Program-made: the position numbers and the translations under genes
Notes under the pieces: model-generated
Seen by the model: the letters and a program-made list of their open reading frames with translations, nothing else
Databases searched by the model: none
Told to the model about the DNA's origin: nothing
Part shown: positions 13,048 through 26,071 of the stretch, piece after piece
Position numbering within the stretch: the stretch's first letter is position 1
How the letters are laid out: each line of letters begins with the position of its first letter
Assembly (NCBI GenBank): GCA_003117195.1
Contig: BDSI01000088.1
Location: 472,614-536,613, forward strand
Origin: Eudorina sp. 2006-703-Eu-15
Taxonomy: Eukaryota > Chlorophyta > Chlorophyceae > Chlamydomonadales > Volvocaceae
Direction of reading: 5' to 3'
DNA: 64,000 bases

Positions 13048-16000
13048 ATGTCAACAAACGGATTCTTAATTCTGGATGCTGGCAGTGGTTCTCCTTCGCT
13101 CGCTTCGGACGAGGAGGCTGAAGGTGCACAAAGCCCTTTCGTAATTCTTCATAGTAACAAGGAGGTGAGGCGGATGTCATGATAACGAAGGGCGACTTGC
13201 AATACTCACTGACCACCATCCTCAGGGTGGAGGCGGTGCTCCAAAGTTTTGCTGCGTGCGGTCCGACGACCCTGAATCCATTAGAAGCCTCTTCACTTCC
13301 GCCCTTGCGATTGCAACGCACTGTCCTCTTGAAATGCCGCAGTCCGAGCGCCGTGGCCGCTCGCAGCGGGAGCCGCCGGCCCGAGGTGGCGGTCCCAGCC
13401 CTGTACGGCATCCCTGTCGGTCCGGTGACGACAGCGCCGGAGGGCCCCAACCACAGCGCCCATCCAGCCTTTCGTCTTCACTTGCTGAACAGGACCCAGA
13501 CTCACAGCGGGCCGACACCATCCTCCATAGCGGCACCCCGCCGTTCGGCGGGCTCGCCGTCGGGTCAGACGACCCGACCGCGGCGGTTCTGGACGCCAAG
13601 GAGGTCGACGCAGCGATGGCCGAGGCCGCATCGTTGATGTCGGGTGGGATGGCCTGTTGGGCCGGTTGGCGAAGACTGACTTGAACAGGGACGGAGGGTG
13701 CCTCTCGGGTGCTTGTTGGGGACGCGCTTTCTTTGTCCATCCATCGCGGTCCCGGTCCCCAAGCACGCAGCATCCGGCGTTCAGGGCACGACCAGGAACC
13801 GCGCAACGGCAGTAGCAGTATATTTGAGTCCGTCCTAACACAGGTGCCGGTACGGTGCTTCTGCTGTATGCGGCATGAGGTTCACCTCGGCCATGCATGG
13901 GACCCCAGCAATACCACCGTGGAGACCGTTGCCCATGACTATTACAAGTTACGTTCCCTATCATTGCAACTCTTTGGCACACCTTGCACGTCGAGCGGCC
14001 GATACATGAGAGACGCGACCCCTCCACGCTCCGTCCGTGTCACCATCTGCAGGCACAACACACGCCAACCGGTCGTCCAACGCCACTCGCGCGGCGCAGC
14101 CCACGCTGGTTCCGGTCAGGTGGTCACGCGGGGGCGCCGGCTCCTCCTCTGGTGGCGGCGCCCCGAGCACCTCCGGCGTCTGGGCCGCCGCGGGGTGCAC
14201 GATCCCGGCGGAGCCGCCTGGTCCACCGTCGGCGGCACCCCAGATGCGGGAGCAAGGTGCCGGCGGCGACTTCACCGCCACCGCGACCGGCGCCGTCCCA
14301 GAGGTGGCGGCCGCGGACGGCGGTCGGACCGCGGCAAGCAGCGCTGCGGACCCGGGTCGCAGCAGGCACCCGGGCCGGAGGAGCGATGACGCGTCGGAGG
14401 GGCGTGTCGCTGAGGAGGGCACTGGCGGTGCAGCAGCTGGCGCTGGAGGCGAGGCGGAGGACGGTGGTGGTGGTGGTGGCGGTGCGGGGCTGGGGGCCAG
14501 CGTGGGTCCGGCGGTGGGGCTGTTGGCTGACCTGGACGAGAGCGCCTTCGGGTCCATCCCGCCCGCGCTGCTGCACCTCCTCCAGCAGCTCGAGGAGGAG
14601 CGCGATGAGCTGGCCGGGAGACTGCTCGAATCAGGTAATCAGGTGGGGGCAGGATGTGGGCAGGAAGGAGGTCAGACCAGGTTATGGGGCTGGTTTGGTT
14701 TGGGGTTTGTATGCTAGGTTGAGCAGTTCTGTGATGTTGCGCGCTGGTGGGCGCTGAGGTGTGTTGCGTGCCTGTCTTGGCGGGGCGTCCTGAAGAAGCA
14801 GCTGGGTCCAGGCGAGGACCGACTCGCGTGGACCGACCCTCATGGACCGTGTGTAGCCGGGGTTCACGGGTATGGCTGGAACCTGGCGTGCTGTCTGCGC
14901 CCGGGATACCGTGATCCCGTTGACGGTCGAAATGGGCAGTGCACTGCCCAGCCCAGCCCCGCCGATTGACGATTCGACCGCAGCCTGCCACCCATTGACG
15001 AGTTTTAAATCAAACCCCCAGGCGCCCTGCGGTCCCCCAACCTCGATGCCCCAACCCTGGTCCCCCGGTCCGCCTCAGACGCGGAGCTCTCCTCCCTGCG
15101 CGCGAGTTACCAGCAGCTCTCCCAGTCGCACGCCAGCAGCCAGACCTGGCTGAACCAGCTCCTGGAGCAGCAGCTCGAGGCGCACGAGCGCCGGCAGCAG
15201 CGAAGGCGCAGCCGGAGCCGCCGGCAGCCCACCGCCGGTGGCGGTGGCGGCGGCGAAGCCGAGGGCGACGGCGACGGCCGCAACCGCGGCCGCAGCGTCA
15301 CCGCGCGCTGCGAGCGCCCCGAAGCCTGCCAAGACGACGCCGGCAGCGCCAGCGGCACGGACCTGGCGCGTGCTCTAGCTACTGCTGTGGCGGCGGCGCC
15401 GGCGGCGAGTGCGGTCGGCGGCCAGGGGGGGCGTGTGGACTTTGCGGAGCAGGAGCCGAGTGGTTGCGCTGACTGGGTCCGTGGCAGGTCGGACCAGGAG
15501 GGCGGCTCCACCGGGGAGGCGCTGATGGAGACGGGCGTCAGCTGGGAGCCGGAGGTGGCGGAGGGCGGTGGGGCAGAGGAGGTGGAGGGTGCGGAAGAGG
15601 AGCAGCAGCAGGAGGAGGAGGAAGAGGAGGAGCAGGCGAGCCCCGCGGAGCTGACCCAGCAGCAGCAGCAACAGGGGAACCGAGCCGCCGCGGTCAGCGC
15701 CATGATGGCTCCCGACCGCGCCGACTGCGACGCAGCGGTGGAGGCGGACGCGGGGCCGGGTGGTGTCACCGAGGGGCTGGCTGCCGGGCGCACGAGTCAG
15801 ACGCGCAGTGGCAGTGTCGGTCCTGCCGGCCGCAGTCGCGCCGACTGCGCCGCGGTGACCCGGGGGTCGGTGCTGCTGGACAAGGGCACCGACGTGCGTG
15901 CTGACCACCAAGGGGCCGCATCAGGCGCCGCCCCTGAGGGCGACACGGCGGCGACTGACTCCTCCTGCGCAGGCGGCGCCGTGACAGCCGCCCGCGACGT

Positions 16001-19000
16001 CATCAGCGGCCCCCGCAGTGCAGCCGGCGGAGACCAGCAGAGCGCGACACGGGAGGCCGACAGCGGCAGCGGCCGCGGCAGCGGCCACAGCCACGGCGGC
16101 GCCTCTGAGGGGAGCCGCGGCGGCGCAGCGGGCGGCATGCCGGGGTCCGGTGGTGAGGTGCAAATGGAGGAGGAGGAGGAGGACGAAGTGCACCCCGTCG
16201 CTGTGGCGGCGGCGCCGTCAGCGGCCGCCCGTACGGACGAGCGCATGCCCGGGGACGGCGCAGCGGACAGTCTCGTCAAGAAGCCGGCCGCGCGGGCGGC
16301 GTGTCACGGCTTGGCACGGACGCTGTCGGCGGTGGTGGAGGAGGCCGAAAATGAGGGCGATGAGCCGGAGGCGGCGCCCGCGGCTGCCGCCACGGAACAG
16401 GGTCTGCGGCGACGGCACCAAGTGCACCAGCAGCAGCAGCAGGGCCGCTCTGAACCGCGCAGCCAGCAGAAGCCGGAGGCGGAGAAGGGAGTGGCGGCGG
16501 CGGCGGAGGCGCGCGCAGGGGCTCGGACATCTGATCACCCGCGACGGAGCGGCGAGGTGGCGGCGGCCGGCCCCCCTGCTGCAACGGCAAATGCAACTGC
16601 AACCGGGGAGCGGCGGCCGCGGGGCCGGGCAGGTCGCGGCGCGGGCGCACCGCCGACGCCGGAGTCGCCGGCGCCCGTCGGCGCCATCGCACTGGTGGTG
16701 TTCCTGTCCCTGCTGGCGGTGGTGTTGCTTGGGACAGCAGCCGGTGCGTTGTGGCTGCGGATGACAGGGCCGACAACGGGTGGCAGTGTGGCAGCTGTCG
16801 GCGGAGGCGGGTTTCGGACAGCCGCGCCGGCGGTGGTACCACCGCCGCCAAACGCGGCACCGGCGGCCGCGGCGGCGGTGCCGGCGGCGGAAGGCGCAGG
16901 CGGCCAACTGTCGGCGGAGCCCGGCCACGATGCCGTTCGCGGCGACCGGCAGTTGGGCGCCGCCGTCGATGTGGGGGCGGAGGGCGGTCCGAGTGACGCG
17001 GACACAGACGGCGAAGGAGAGGACGCCGAAGTGGATCCGTTCCTGGGCACCGTCATGTTTTACTTCCAGCCGGCGGAAGCAGCAGCACCAGCAGCTGGGC
17101 CGCCGGGGGAGGCAGTGAGCTCGGGAGAGGCGGTCGGTGCGACGACCACGGTGTCCGGTGGCTGTGACGGCGCTGAGGCGTCGGCGGCGGCGGCGGCGGA
17201 CGCGGACGCGTCCGCCACCCCAGGACACGACGAGGATGCCGCCACCGCCGCCGTCGGCATGGAGCATTCCTGCAGCAGTCCCGGCGCCACAGGAAGCACA
17301 GCCAGCGGAGGTGAGGGCGCCGTCGCCGAGGCTGCTGCTGCTGCTGCTGGGGAGGCCGCACTCGGACGCCTGGGTGGCGGTGTGGGATGGGCGGACAAGG
17401 ACGGTGACAGCAGCCACACCGAGGGCAGCGCCGACGCCGCAGCAGGTGCGGGGCCGGCAGAGGCCACGGTCGCACCGCCGCCGCCGTCGTTCGTGTTCGC
17501 TGCCGTGACGGGGCCGCAGGGCCCGCCGACGCCACAGCCGGCGTGCGCTGCGCTGCGTGGCTTGGCTGAGGCCCTGTGCTACGAGGACCTCAGCCGCTCG
17601 AAGGGCCCGGATCCGGATCTGGATCTAGCGTCGGAGCGCAGGGCCGGCGGCGGTAAAGGCACCCGCCACCGCCGAGGTGAACGCAAAGCCGACGGCCGAG
17701 TCGCCACCGACGAGGGTGGCGAGGGCCTGCTCAGCAACAGTAGCCCGGAGGCTGCCTGCCAAGCTGTCGCAGCAGCGCGCGCGGTGCCGCCCGCAGCGCT
17801 ACAGCCCCGGGGCGCTGCGGTCCGGGGCGCGATGGAGGCGGTCGAGAAGCGATGGCGGCGGCTAGTGGGGGACGTGCAGCAGGGGGCCGAGGCGGCCGGC
17901 GGAGGAGCGCCAGGCAGCGACCGACAGGGAAGGCCGAGGCGCGGCAAGGGCGCGGGCCGGACCGTGGACGACCCGCGGGACGCGACTGACGCGAAAAGCC
18001 ACGTCATCGCATCTCAGGTACGGCATCGTACGATGGAGTCTAAGAACCAGCGCTGGCGTACACGGCGGACCTGGCAGATGCCCTGCCGATGGACCCGGGG
18101 GGAACCTCCAACGCCATGTGGCCCCCGCACGGACCTTTGCTCTGCCCGTCAGCGCAGGTTGAATATGTGTGCACCGATTTCCTGTGTCCCCCGGGTGTGC
18201 CCACGACCTCACCGCTGCGCTGCCTCAGGTGGTGTCCTCCTGGCTGGCCTCGCAGTGGCTGCCCCGGCTGCAGCCGTGGGTGCGGTCGGTGGCGGATGAT
18301 TACGAGCTGCCCGAGTCCATACTGGCTGCGCACAAGGTACCGGCGGACGCGACTGGGTCGCGAGCTGACATGGGGTTGGCAAAGCCCGGGATGGGATGTG
18401 AGGAGGCGGAGGAGTGGGAGGAGGCATTGACGGGAGGAACGAGGGGAGGGAGGCGCCGTGGGTGGCTTCACCCCACATGCATTGCTGGGCCTCTGGTGCC
18501 GCCATGGTGTTTCGTCTGCTTCGGCAGGGGGGGAGATGCCGGGAACTTGTAGGCGGACACCTAGGCATGAGGGAGGGATCAGGAGGGCGCCAGGACGACT
18601 TTGGTGTTGGTGGCCACGCGCGCGCTGGAACCATTCCTGATTCCCCCACCGCAAGGGGGAGGAGGTCCTGCTCCGTCAGGGGGGGCCTTGACGGTGTTTG
18701 CCATTGCAAGCCCTCACTGCCGTCCCTGACATGGGTACCCGGCCACACGGTCCCCTGCGGTTGTTGCCTTCGGGACGCAGGTCGTGGCACTGGCGGCGCG
18801 GCTCTGCTCCGAGACCGGGTACGACCTGGCCAACCTGACCGCACCGGTGCGTGGGCGGCTGGACGCGGCGTTGGAGGTGATGGCGGATGTCGTGGCGGTG
18901 CACGCGGACCCGTCGTACATGGGCGGCGCCGCGGCGGTGGAGGCGGCGCTGTCGGAGGCGGGGCGGTGTCTGGGCTGGACGGCTGCTCGGGCGGAGGAGG

Positions 19001-20605
19001 AGGCGGCGGCGGCGGAGTGCAGGAGCAGGTGCAGCCCATGGTGAGATGGTGCTGCTGTACGGGGACAGAAAACCAGCGGTAAATAGGGTAATAGGGGTTC
19101 AGGTAATGGGATATGGGAAGGACCGGCGGCAGGGGTGCCTGCCGTGTCGACCCGCAAGGGACGATTGTGTCCGTGGTGATTGACGGATACCTGTCCGCTG
19201 CCGACCTCTGCACCTCTGCCGGCACCGGCACACTGCCAGCTATCCAGTCTGAAATCTGGGCCTCGCCGCCCGCAGGACGCGCCTGCTTGCCGCGCTGCGC
19301 AGTCTGGGCGTCCCCGCCGCCCTCCTGGAGCAAGATCTCCCGCCGGACTGGTTTCCCTTGGATCTGGATCTGGATCCCTCTCACCGGGATCTGGATATTG
19401 ATTTGCACAAGCTTGAGAAATTGTTGAGCGCTGGAACTCCGCTCATGGAGTGGCTGCATGCCGCGGCGGCGGCGGCGGCCGAGGCCGGTCACGGCGCCGC
19501 CGGCGCGGCCTGGGAGCCGCTGGTGCAGGCGCTGCGCGGCGCCGCAGCCTCCGCGACGGCCACGGGCAACCGAGCGGCGCGCGCCGCGGCGAGCGCGGCG
19601 GCCGCCGCCTTTGACTCGGTGTCAGACTTTGCCGAGTCGATGGCCGATGCGGCGCAGGACGTTTTGGGTGACTGGGGCGGCTTCAGCGGCGCTGCAGCGG
19701 CCGCCGCCGCCGGCACCTCGAGGAGTGTCGAGCGGGTGAGGACGTCGGTGGCCCACGTGGCGGAGCGGGCGGGGAGTGAGTTCCGCAGGGCGGCCGCAGC
19801 GGCGTCTGCTGCGGCAGCGGGCGCGGGCGCGCGCGGGGCTGGCGGTGCCGCCGCCTGGGCATCAAGCAGGACGCGATCCGGCTCAGCTTCCTCCTCTTCC
19901 TCCTCGTCCTCTCGAGCATCATCCCCGTTTTCGTCCGTCCCATCCCCATCCTCGTCCTCATCCTCGTCCTCCTCGTGGACCTCCCTGCTGCAGGCGCTGA
20001 TCTCAGCTCTGCGCCAGGCGTACCGGCAGCAGTGGAGCGCGCTGGGCTGCGGTTGCGGCGCCTGCGGCGTCAAAGGCAGCCCAGCTGGCAGCGCCACATC
20101 TGCGGCGGCAGTCGGGGAGGTGTGTGCGGGCGGCTTGGACGAGCTGCTGCGCGCGACGCGGGATGCCGCCGCGGCAGCAGCAGCTGCCGCTCAGGAAGCA
20201 AAGAGGGCCGAGGACGGCGATGGTGATGGTGACGACGATGGCGACGACGACGATGGTGACGACGATGACCCGCGGGTGCATGGTCAGGGTGGCAAGGAGC
20301 GGCGACGACGGGAGAGCGGCTGCCGGCGCCAGTCGAAGCACGGCGCGCGGATTAAAGGCAAGTGTGACGGCGCCACCGAGAAGTCTAGGAAGAATGACCG
20401 CGAGGGCATCAACCGCCGAAGAATACACGCAAGCCAACAGCAGCATGAGCAGCAGCGTGCGCTGGCGGGCCTGGCAGGTGTCGTACGGCGCTTTCAGTCG
20501 GATGTGGCGGAGCTGGAGTCCGCTGTGTCAGCGGTTCGAGTGCGCTGTCGGGGCGCCGTCAACGGCATCCAGGAGTACCGTCGGCGGCTGCAGCAGCAGC
20601 AGTAG
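13048..20605 (+). CDS. Unrecognised large coiled-coil, Ala/Gly-rich protein with one hydrophobic segment
   Basis: Seven exons (13048-13164, 13226-13643, 14053-14634, 15022-18017, 18229-18336, 18781-19028, 19276-20605) join in perfect phase: 5,799 nt, 1,932 residues. The start is the ATG opening MSTNGFLILDAGSGSPS, which leads in phase into exon 2. Residues about 350-372 and 390-440 are Leu/Gln/Glu-rich and coiled-coil-like. Exon 4 encodes about 1,000 residues of Ala/Gly/acidic sequence with one hydrophobic helix at about 925-948 (AIALVVFLSLLAVVLLG). Exons 5-6 look globular (SWLASQWLPRLQPWV; LAARLCSETGYDLANLTAPV). Exon 7 starts with Ala-rich amphipathic sequence, has a Ser run and an Asp/Gly run, and ends in a coiled coil. 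No signal peptide is seen. I do not recognise the family; membrane anchoring and scaffolding are inferences only. The donor at 19029 could also be 19041, in the same phase. Confidence 0.75.
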
Positions 20606-22856
20606 CAGTAGCAGCGACAACAAGAGTTGTAGTTGGGACATGCTCATGAAGAGTCCAGCAGCAGCAGTGGGGGAAGGGGCCGAAGGTGAACGATGGCGGT
20701 CCTTGGAAGTGCGGAGAGGAGGCTAGACCCCACAGGGATGAGGGTCCATTACATGGGGGACGTATGTGGGGCACCTGGCTGACTGACCGGGCTCGTGGGG
20801 TCGCTTACAGAACGGGGCGTGGGAGCTGGGAGAGGCTGCGGCCCTACCGCCCGGGGCTCCCAACGAAGGACGGCAGGCGCCATGGAGGGTGTGTCTGGGC
20901 GGCTGTCTGATGTACAGGGATGCAGCCCGTCATGGGGTCATGTCGTGTGAATCGGTCTGGGCCGTGGGCGAGGTGCGGCATGTTGCAAAATAGTACCTTC
21001 ATGTCGCCACAGCTGCCGCTGCCGCCGCAGCTGCCGCTGTCGCTGTTGCCAGAAATTCTACCCCGTGGTCGTAGTGGCCTCAGGTTGTCCCGCATGGGCA
21101 CATTCGGAGCTTCCGCACCATTGCAGAGTTCGCTGCCGGGGTGGTTCCGTGCTGGGGCGCCGCGGGGTGGGTGCTGATTGGCATGCGGGCATGTTGCACG
21201 ATGAGGCAGATCTTTGTGTACGGAACCAGCGGCCGAGTGCGGGGGACGTGGCATCAGCGACAGCACATGACCGTGAGGAGGCACTAAGGTGAGGGCCTTA
21301 TGAAAGAGCCCAGCATGCGACGGACGGATTCGACGATTTTGCTTCCCATGCCGGCCTCGGCCTTGAACAAAGGACGTGACCCTTGTACGTGAATTATTGC
21401 GCCCCGTTCTTTGACGTGGCTTGTTGTACATTACGGCTCGGGGGAAGGGGGAAGGAATCTAGTGAAGATGGTGGTGGTGGTGGTGGTGGTGGTAAGGGCC
21501 TGACTGGACGGATGGTTTATGCTGGCAGCAGCCAGAGACAAAGCAGCAGCAGCAAGACAAACAGCAGCAGCAGCATTGATGTTGAGGGACGCCGCGCCTC
21601 GCGTGGCTGCCGCCTGGGGCCGGGGGGTGGTGGCGGCGACGGTCATAAACCTTGGCCCCGTACGGTGGTCAAAGGAAATCGTGAACGACGTGAAATGGTG
21701 TGGCGCAACTCATGGTAGGATCCGGCGACGCATTCCTACTGTTTGGCTGGAGAGCTGTGCGTGCTTCGACCTGGATTCAAGAACACGGGAGGGGGGACCT
21801 TGACGTGAGGGAGCCAGAGGAGCGGACGACTGTGACTCCGGAGGGCTTGCGACGGCGCTTGCATGCAGCATACTCTGTGGATTTTGTGCGGCGCCTGTTG
21901 TCGCGCTTCACAGCCCCGCAAGGACGAGCGCGTTGTGCGCCCTTATCGGACCGCGCGGTTGCCAATTGAGGTTGCCAGGTGTTGTCACTACCCCTCCTGC
22001 CCCAGCGTTGTTCGTGATGTGCTGTTGTTGTGGGGGTGATTGTTGTTAGGTTGCCTGTCGGGGGTCCGTGACCCCTAACGCGCTCAGGGGTGAGCAGGCT
22101 GATCAGGAGCGTTGCCGCCGTGGCGCGTGGTTGAGGCAACCGCAGCCTCACGCAATATGTACGATTCACACACGATGCAATGCGAATATGCGCAATGACT
22201 AGGCTATTGAATGTTTAATTTAGGAAATTGGCGCAGGTCGTTGGCGCTCGGGGGTCCAGCACCCAAGCCGGTGTTCAGTTGCATCGGCTATGGTGCGTCC
22301 GTCTTGAAAACCGGTAACGATATCAGAGGAATGAAAAGGCTGCGGCGCCAATAACCCCCTTGCCCAATGAACAAAGATGTCCTGATACATGCGGCGCGGT
22401 ATTGCAGGCAAGAGGCAGCATCACGGAGCAGCCCTCAATTGCTGCCCAGTAATCTTCCATACACCTGCCTACGTATGTCGACGTTTTCCGGTCGCGATGA
22501 GGACTGCAGTTCCGCGTCAGCTGTCAGCTCCGGAGCACATCGTGATTAGGAAAAGTGTTCATGAATCGATCCCCGCGCATCTACATTTCCCTATGTACCT
22601 GGGCACGACTTCTTCGTAAGGTGACCGGTCCAACATATTCTTAAAGGGCAACACCGTCCGTACGCCAGGTCAGCATGTTATAAGCGTTCAGCCCTGCACT
22701 GTTTATTCTAACGCAATCAAGTTTGTAATCAAATCAACAGGAGTAATCTTATACAAACATTCTCGAGCGACCTAGCTTTTCTTAACTGCTGCGTGCCGAG
22801 AATTTTCCGGAACCGAGCCAAGTGGTTGTCGTCGACCTTGAAGGTTTGCTGGCAAG
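20606..22856. other. Intergenic stretch with simple repeats, no supported gene
   Basis: It contains a (GGT)n run near 21468-21495, an (AGC)n-like run near 21535-21575 and otherwise unstructured GC-rich sequence that becomes AT-richer after 22140. No open frame has exon-like content with matching splice sites. The first TGTAA is at 22724-22728, over 2 kb past the upstream stop, so the 3' end of that gene is not fixed. Confidence 0.5.
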
Positions 22857-25526
22857 ATGGTGCTGCATATGCTGGCAGTCTTCGGCCGTGGTGGGTGCAG
22901 GTCACAAAGCCAGCGCAGCTGTATTGGTAGTCGATCTCCTATAACGTTTACGCTTCCCACGCTGGCAGAGACGGCCCATCCTCCCACGCTAATTGAGTCA
23001 GAGGAGGCATTGAAAAAGACTCATCAGCCAGTACTTGCTGACGAGGAGCGCCTGTTAGAGGAGGTGAGAGGGGGATCTCGGAATCTTTTTGCGGCATGTA
23101 CTGCTTGGCTAACACAAGCGTCGACGGTGCGGTCTATGCAAAGGTTACGAGTTGCTGAGTTGTTAATTGCGCCTAATTCACCCAATTCATTCACTCCGGA
23201 ACAGCCGATGTGTCACCAACCGTTCCGACCCGTTTTTTGTCGCTGGGGAACTCGCAGGAGCTGTGCGCAAAGCTGGTGGACGCTGCCTTTAATGCAGCGA
23301 AACCCAGCTCACGGCAGAAGAAGATGCTGGGCAAAGGCAGCGGCATGCTTTGGGAAACCTCCCCGTACTGCAGTTATGCTGTCCGCGACGGAGTGCACGT
23401 CATGTTCACGGGCGAGGTTAGCGAATGGCCAGGTGGCGTCAATGCTGTCCAAGCTGCGCACGACGGTGCGTTCCCAGGCCAATCAAACGCGCGCATCGAG
23501 CGGCACGCTAGCGGTCCCTTCGTAAGCTGGTACGAGCAAACTGTTTGAGCGAAATTTTCTTTGTAGCCTGCCTTTAGACAACACATGGGACAAGGGTCGT
23601 GGCCCCGCAGCGACGTGCCGCGGTCCTCCCCCTATGTGTTGATGAAAGACAGGCTACAAAATACACTTCGCCCAAACTCTTAGCTTAGACATCCTTCAAG
23701 ACGGATTGAGACTACCGTTCTTCATATACACCTTTGGTGCTAGATGATTGAGCATTATATTCGCCACAGGTTGTTGCAGTATCATGTCCGCGCATGCCGT
23801 ACAGATGCAACTTGCCTGTCTATGAGCCACCTGGCTCGTCTGGGCCTTACGAGCTTCTGAAGCTTGTAATATCATCATCATATCATCATCATCATCATCA
23901 TCATGGTACAGCGAGGTGCCATACCGAGCCTGTGCTGCCCCTGACCCTTGCTGCGCAGCCTTTGTCCGCAACTGTCCTCCGCTTGAGGCGAACGATGCGC
24001 ACTGGCTCCTCGACTTCTACAGGTAAGCCGGCTGTAACACCACGATCTGTGTGGCCTCAAAGTGAATGAACGTAGTCTGATGTACTGTACTGCGGTCTGG
24101 AAAGGGAGGGCATGGCGTTCACATCACTCGATGCAAAAAGTGGCGCCGAGGCCCAAACGGTTTGACTCGTGCTTTGCCCGCCAGCGCCCCCGTAACTTTG
24201 CGGCGCGCATCCTGGACAGATTATTGACCAAAACAATACATGTACCTTGCGTGCGCAGCACCTTCGGCAAGCCAAGTTCCGACAGCACGGCGTCGCGCGC
24301 TCTGGAGTGCATGGCCCAGATCAAGGGCAGCTTCGCATTTGTCATCTACGACGAAGTTCACGTGAGTTGTGCTGGAAGCGCCCCGGGATGGCACATGTGC
24401 ATGTTCACAGTGCTTCCTCGTAAGGCAGGGAAGAAGTGTTCTGACGCTGTTGCATTGGGTGGCACGTCGCTGCAGCGAAGCACGCAACGTGGCAGGTGTA
24501 CAACATGAGCTCCTGGGTGCGGCTGGCCTGCAATGGTGGATTTTTTGCTGTGGCATGACTTGAAAGCTTGCGTACCGCGCGCGGTTGGGACTGGCGCCCC
24601 CATGTCGGGCCACGGCTGAGCACATCCTCCCCTCTGGTTCTCCCCGTCCGGCAACCCTCCTCGCTCCCGCAGCACCGGGTGCTTGCGGCCCGCGACTCCG
24701 AGGGCACTCAGCCGCTGTTCTGGGGCTGCACGGACCAGGGCCAGCTGATGTTCGGGTCCGTGCCCGAGGATCTCGAGGGCTGCAACCCCACCGCGGCGCC
24801 GTTTCCCTCGGGCACGCTCTTTGCGAGGTGAGCTGGACGGAAGGGAGGCCCTGGGAGGCGCAGCTTACTTGCAAGTACCGTATCTGTTCCGGTCTTTTAA
24901 GTGTGCCGGCTGGCTGCCCATGATACGACGAGATTACCTCTCGAAAGTCTCAATTTGCACAGCGGAGAGCAGTCAGACAGCAAGACCGAGTTACGCACCT
25001 CGTTGTAACCCGCACTTTGCCCTGACGGTCTGCTCTGTGGCCGCGTCTTGGACCTTACCCTCATCTGATATGTGGTATGCCCCCAGTGAGCGCCACACGG
25101 TGGCCTACAGCCCGGGCGACTACGGCTGGGTGATCGTGGACGACGACTTCCCCGGGCTGCTCATGTCCTTCATCAAGACGCCCCCCGCGGCAAAGGAGGG
25201 CGAGGGCAGCTTCCGCAACGTCAAGGTAGGGCCCAGGGCCCCGGTTAGGTTAGGCAACCATCTAGCGGGTGTGTATTTGGAGGCCTGCACGGTCCTGGCG
25301 GATGCACCAGAGCCCGAACGCTCGACTTGGGTGCATCCATCGACAAACCCATTGCACCACACCCATGTGTCTTGGTCATGCGTCCGACGGTTGCCGCTGA
25401 CTTGTTATGACGCCAGGGTCCCGACCGCGCTCGTCGCAGGCCATCCCGCGCGTCACAAGCAAGGGCGTGGTGTGCGGCGCCGTGTACAAGGTGGCGAGTG
25501 TTCCCGACATCAACGGCGTCTGCTGA
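22857..25526 (+). CDS. DUF3700 / aluminium-induced protein (TSJT1-like), glutamine-amidotransferase-type fold
   Basis: Eight exons (22857-22890, 22969-23063, 23258-23465, 23959-24022, 24259-24361, 24673-24827, 25087-25225, 25440-25526) close exactly at 885 nt, 294 residues. The product matches the plant aluminium-induced/stem-specific TSJT1 family in order: MLAVFGR start, the VMFTGEV strand, the ALECMAQIKGSFAFVIYD block, RVLAARDSEGTQPLFWGC, and a C-terminal PRVTSKGVVCGAVYKV. The family has the class II amidotransferase (Ntn) fold, but the residue after the initiator Met is not Cys, so no glutaminase activity is expected; this is usual for DUF3700. The plant YGL and LRDR signatures are not kept (ALEC stands where LRDR would be). 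The ATG at 22869 would give the family-typical start; 22857 is the first in-frame ATG. Probably soluble. A stress role is known only from plants. Confidence 0.85.
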
Positions 25527-25753
25527 TGGCCGGGATAGCGCCCGCGTGGGGCGGAGAGCGGTCCTTCCTTGGGATGATCCTTGGGATACGGTAGTGATGC
25601 AGCGCAGGAGCGGAGCGCCCGCTGTGTTGTCTCGCTGTGTGCACGCACAGCTTGGACGACGGTGGCAGGAGGGCGTCGTCTCTTTGGCGCGATGATACAA
25701 AGTATGGCACCTCAACGCATTGTCTTGTTGTGCTGCCCCTACAAGCCCGTTCA

Positions 25754-25839
25754 AGTGGCGTTAAGGCAGGGAGGGCCCTTTGAGGAGGATGCGCAAAGTG
25801 GCGTTAAGGCAGGGAGGGCCCTATGAAGAGGGTGCGCGG
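25754..25839. repeat. 43-bp tandem duplication
   Basis: Two copies of a 43-bp unit containing GTGGCGTTAAGGCAGGGAGG start at about 25754 and 25797, with a few differences in the second half. Confidence 0.8.
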
Positions 25840-26071
25840 CCCGGCTCTGGCTTACCACCATAGGCCGCCGCATGCGGCTACGGTCCATCCAAAGCCGCGT
25901 ACAATCGCGTTCATGGTTGTTCGGACCGTCGCCGTTCTCATATAACACGCAACATTCCAGGGTTGTTGTACGTTACTGCGTCCTCTTTCGGTCGTCGGCG
26001 ATTTTCAGTCGCCTAGGCAAAGGGATCGTGGGGCAGTTGCCATGTTTGGCCGGTGTCATAGCGAGTTGCCG

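Noticed and set aside
16218..17417. Long minus-strand open frame opposite the orphan gene
   Set aside because: It lies opposite a 3-kb GC-rich exon that is phase-linked on both sides. Its Arg/Pro/His-rich translation is the usual shadow of Ala/Gly coding sequence.
21383..21718. Gly/Ser-rich open frame in the intergenic region
   Set aside because: It is made of (GGT)n and (AGC)n repeats with no exon signals.
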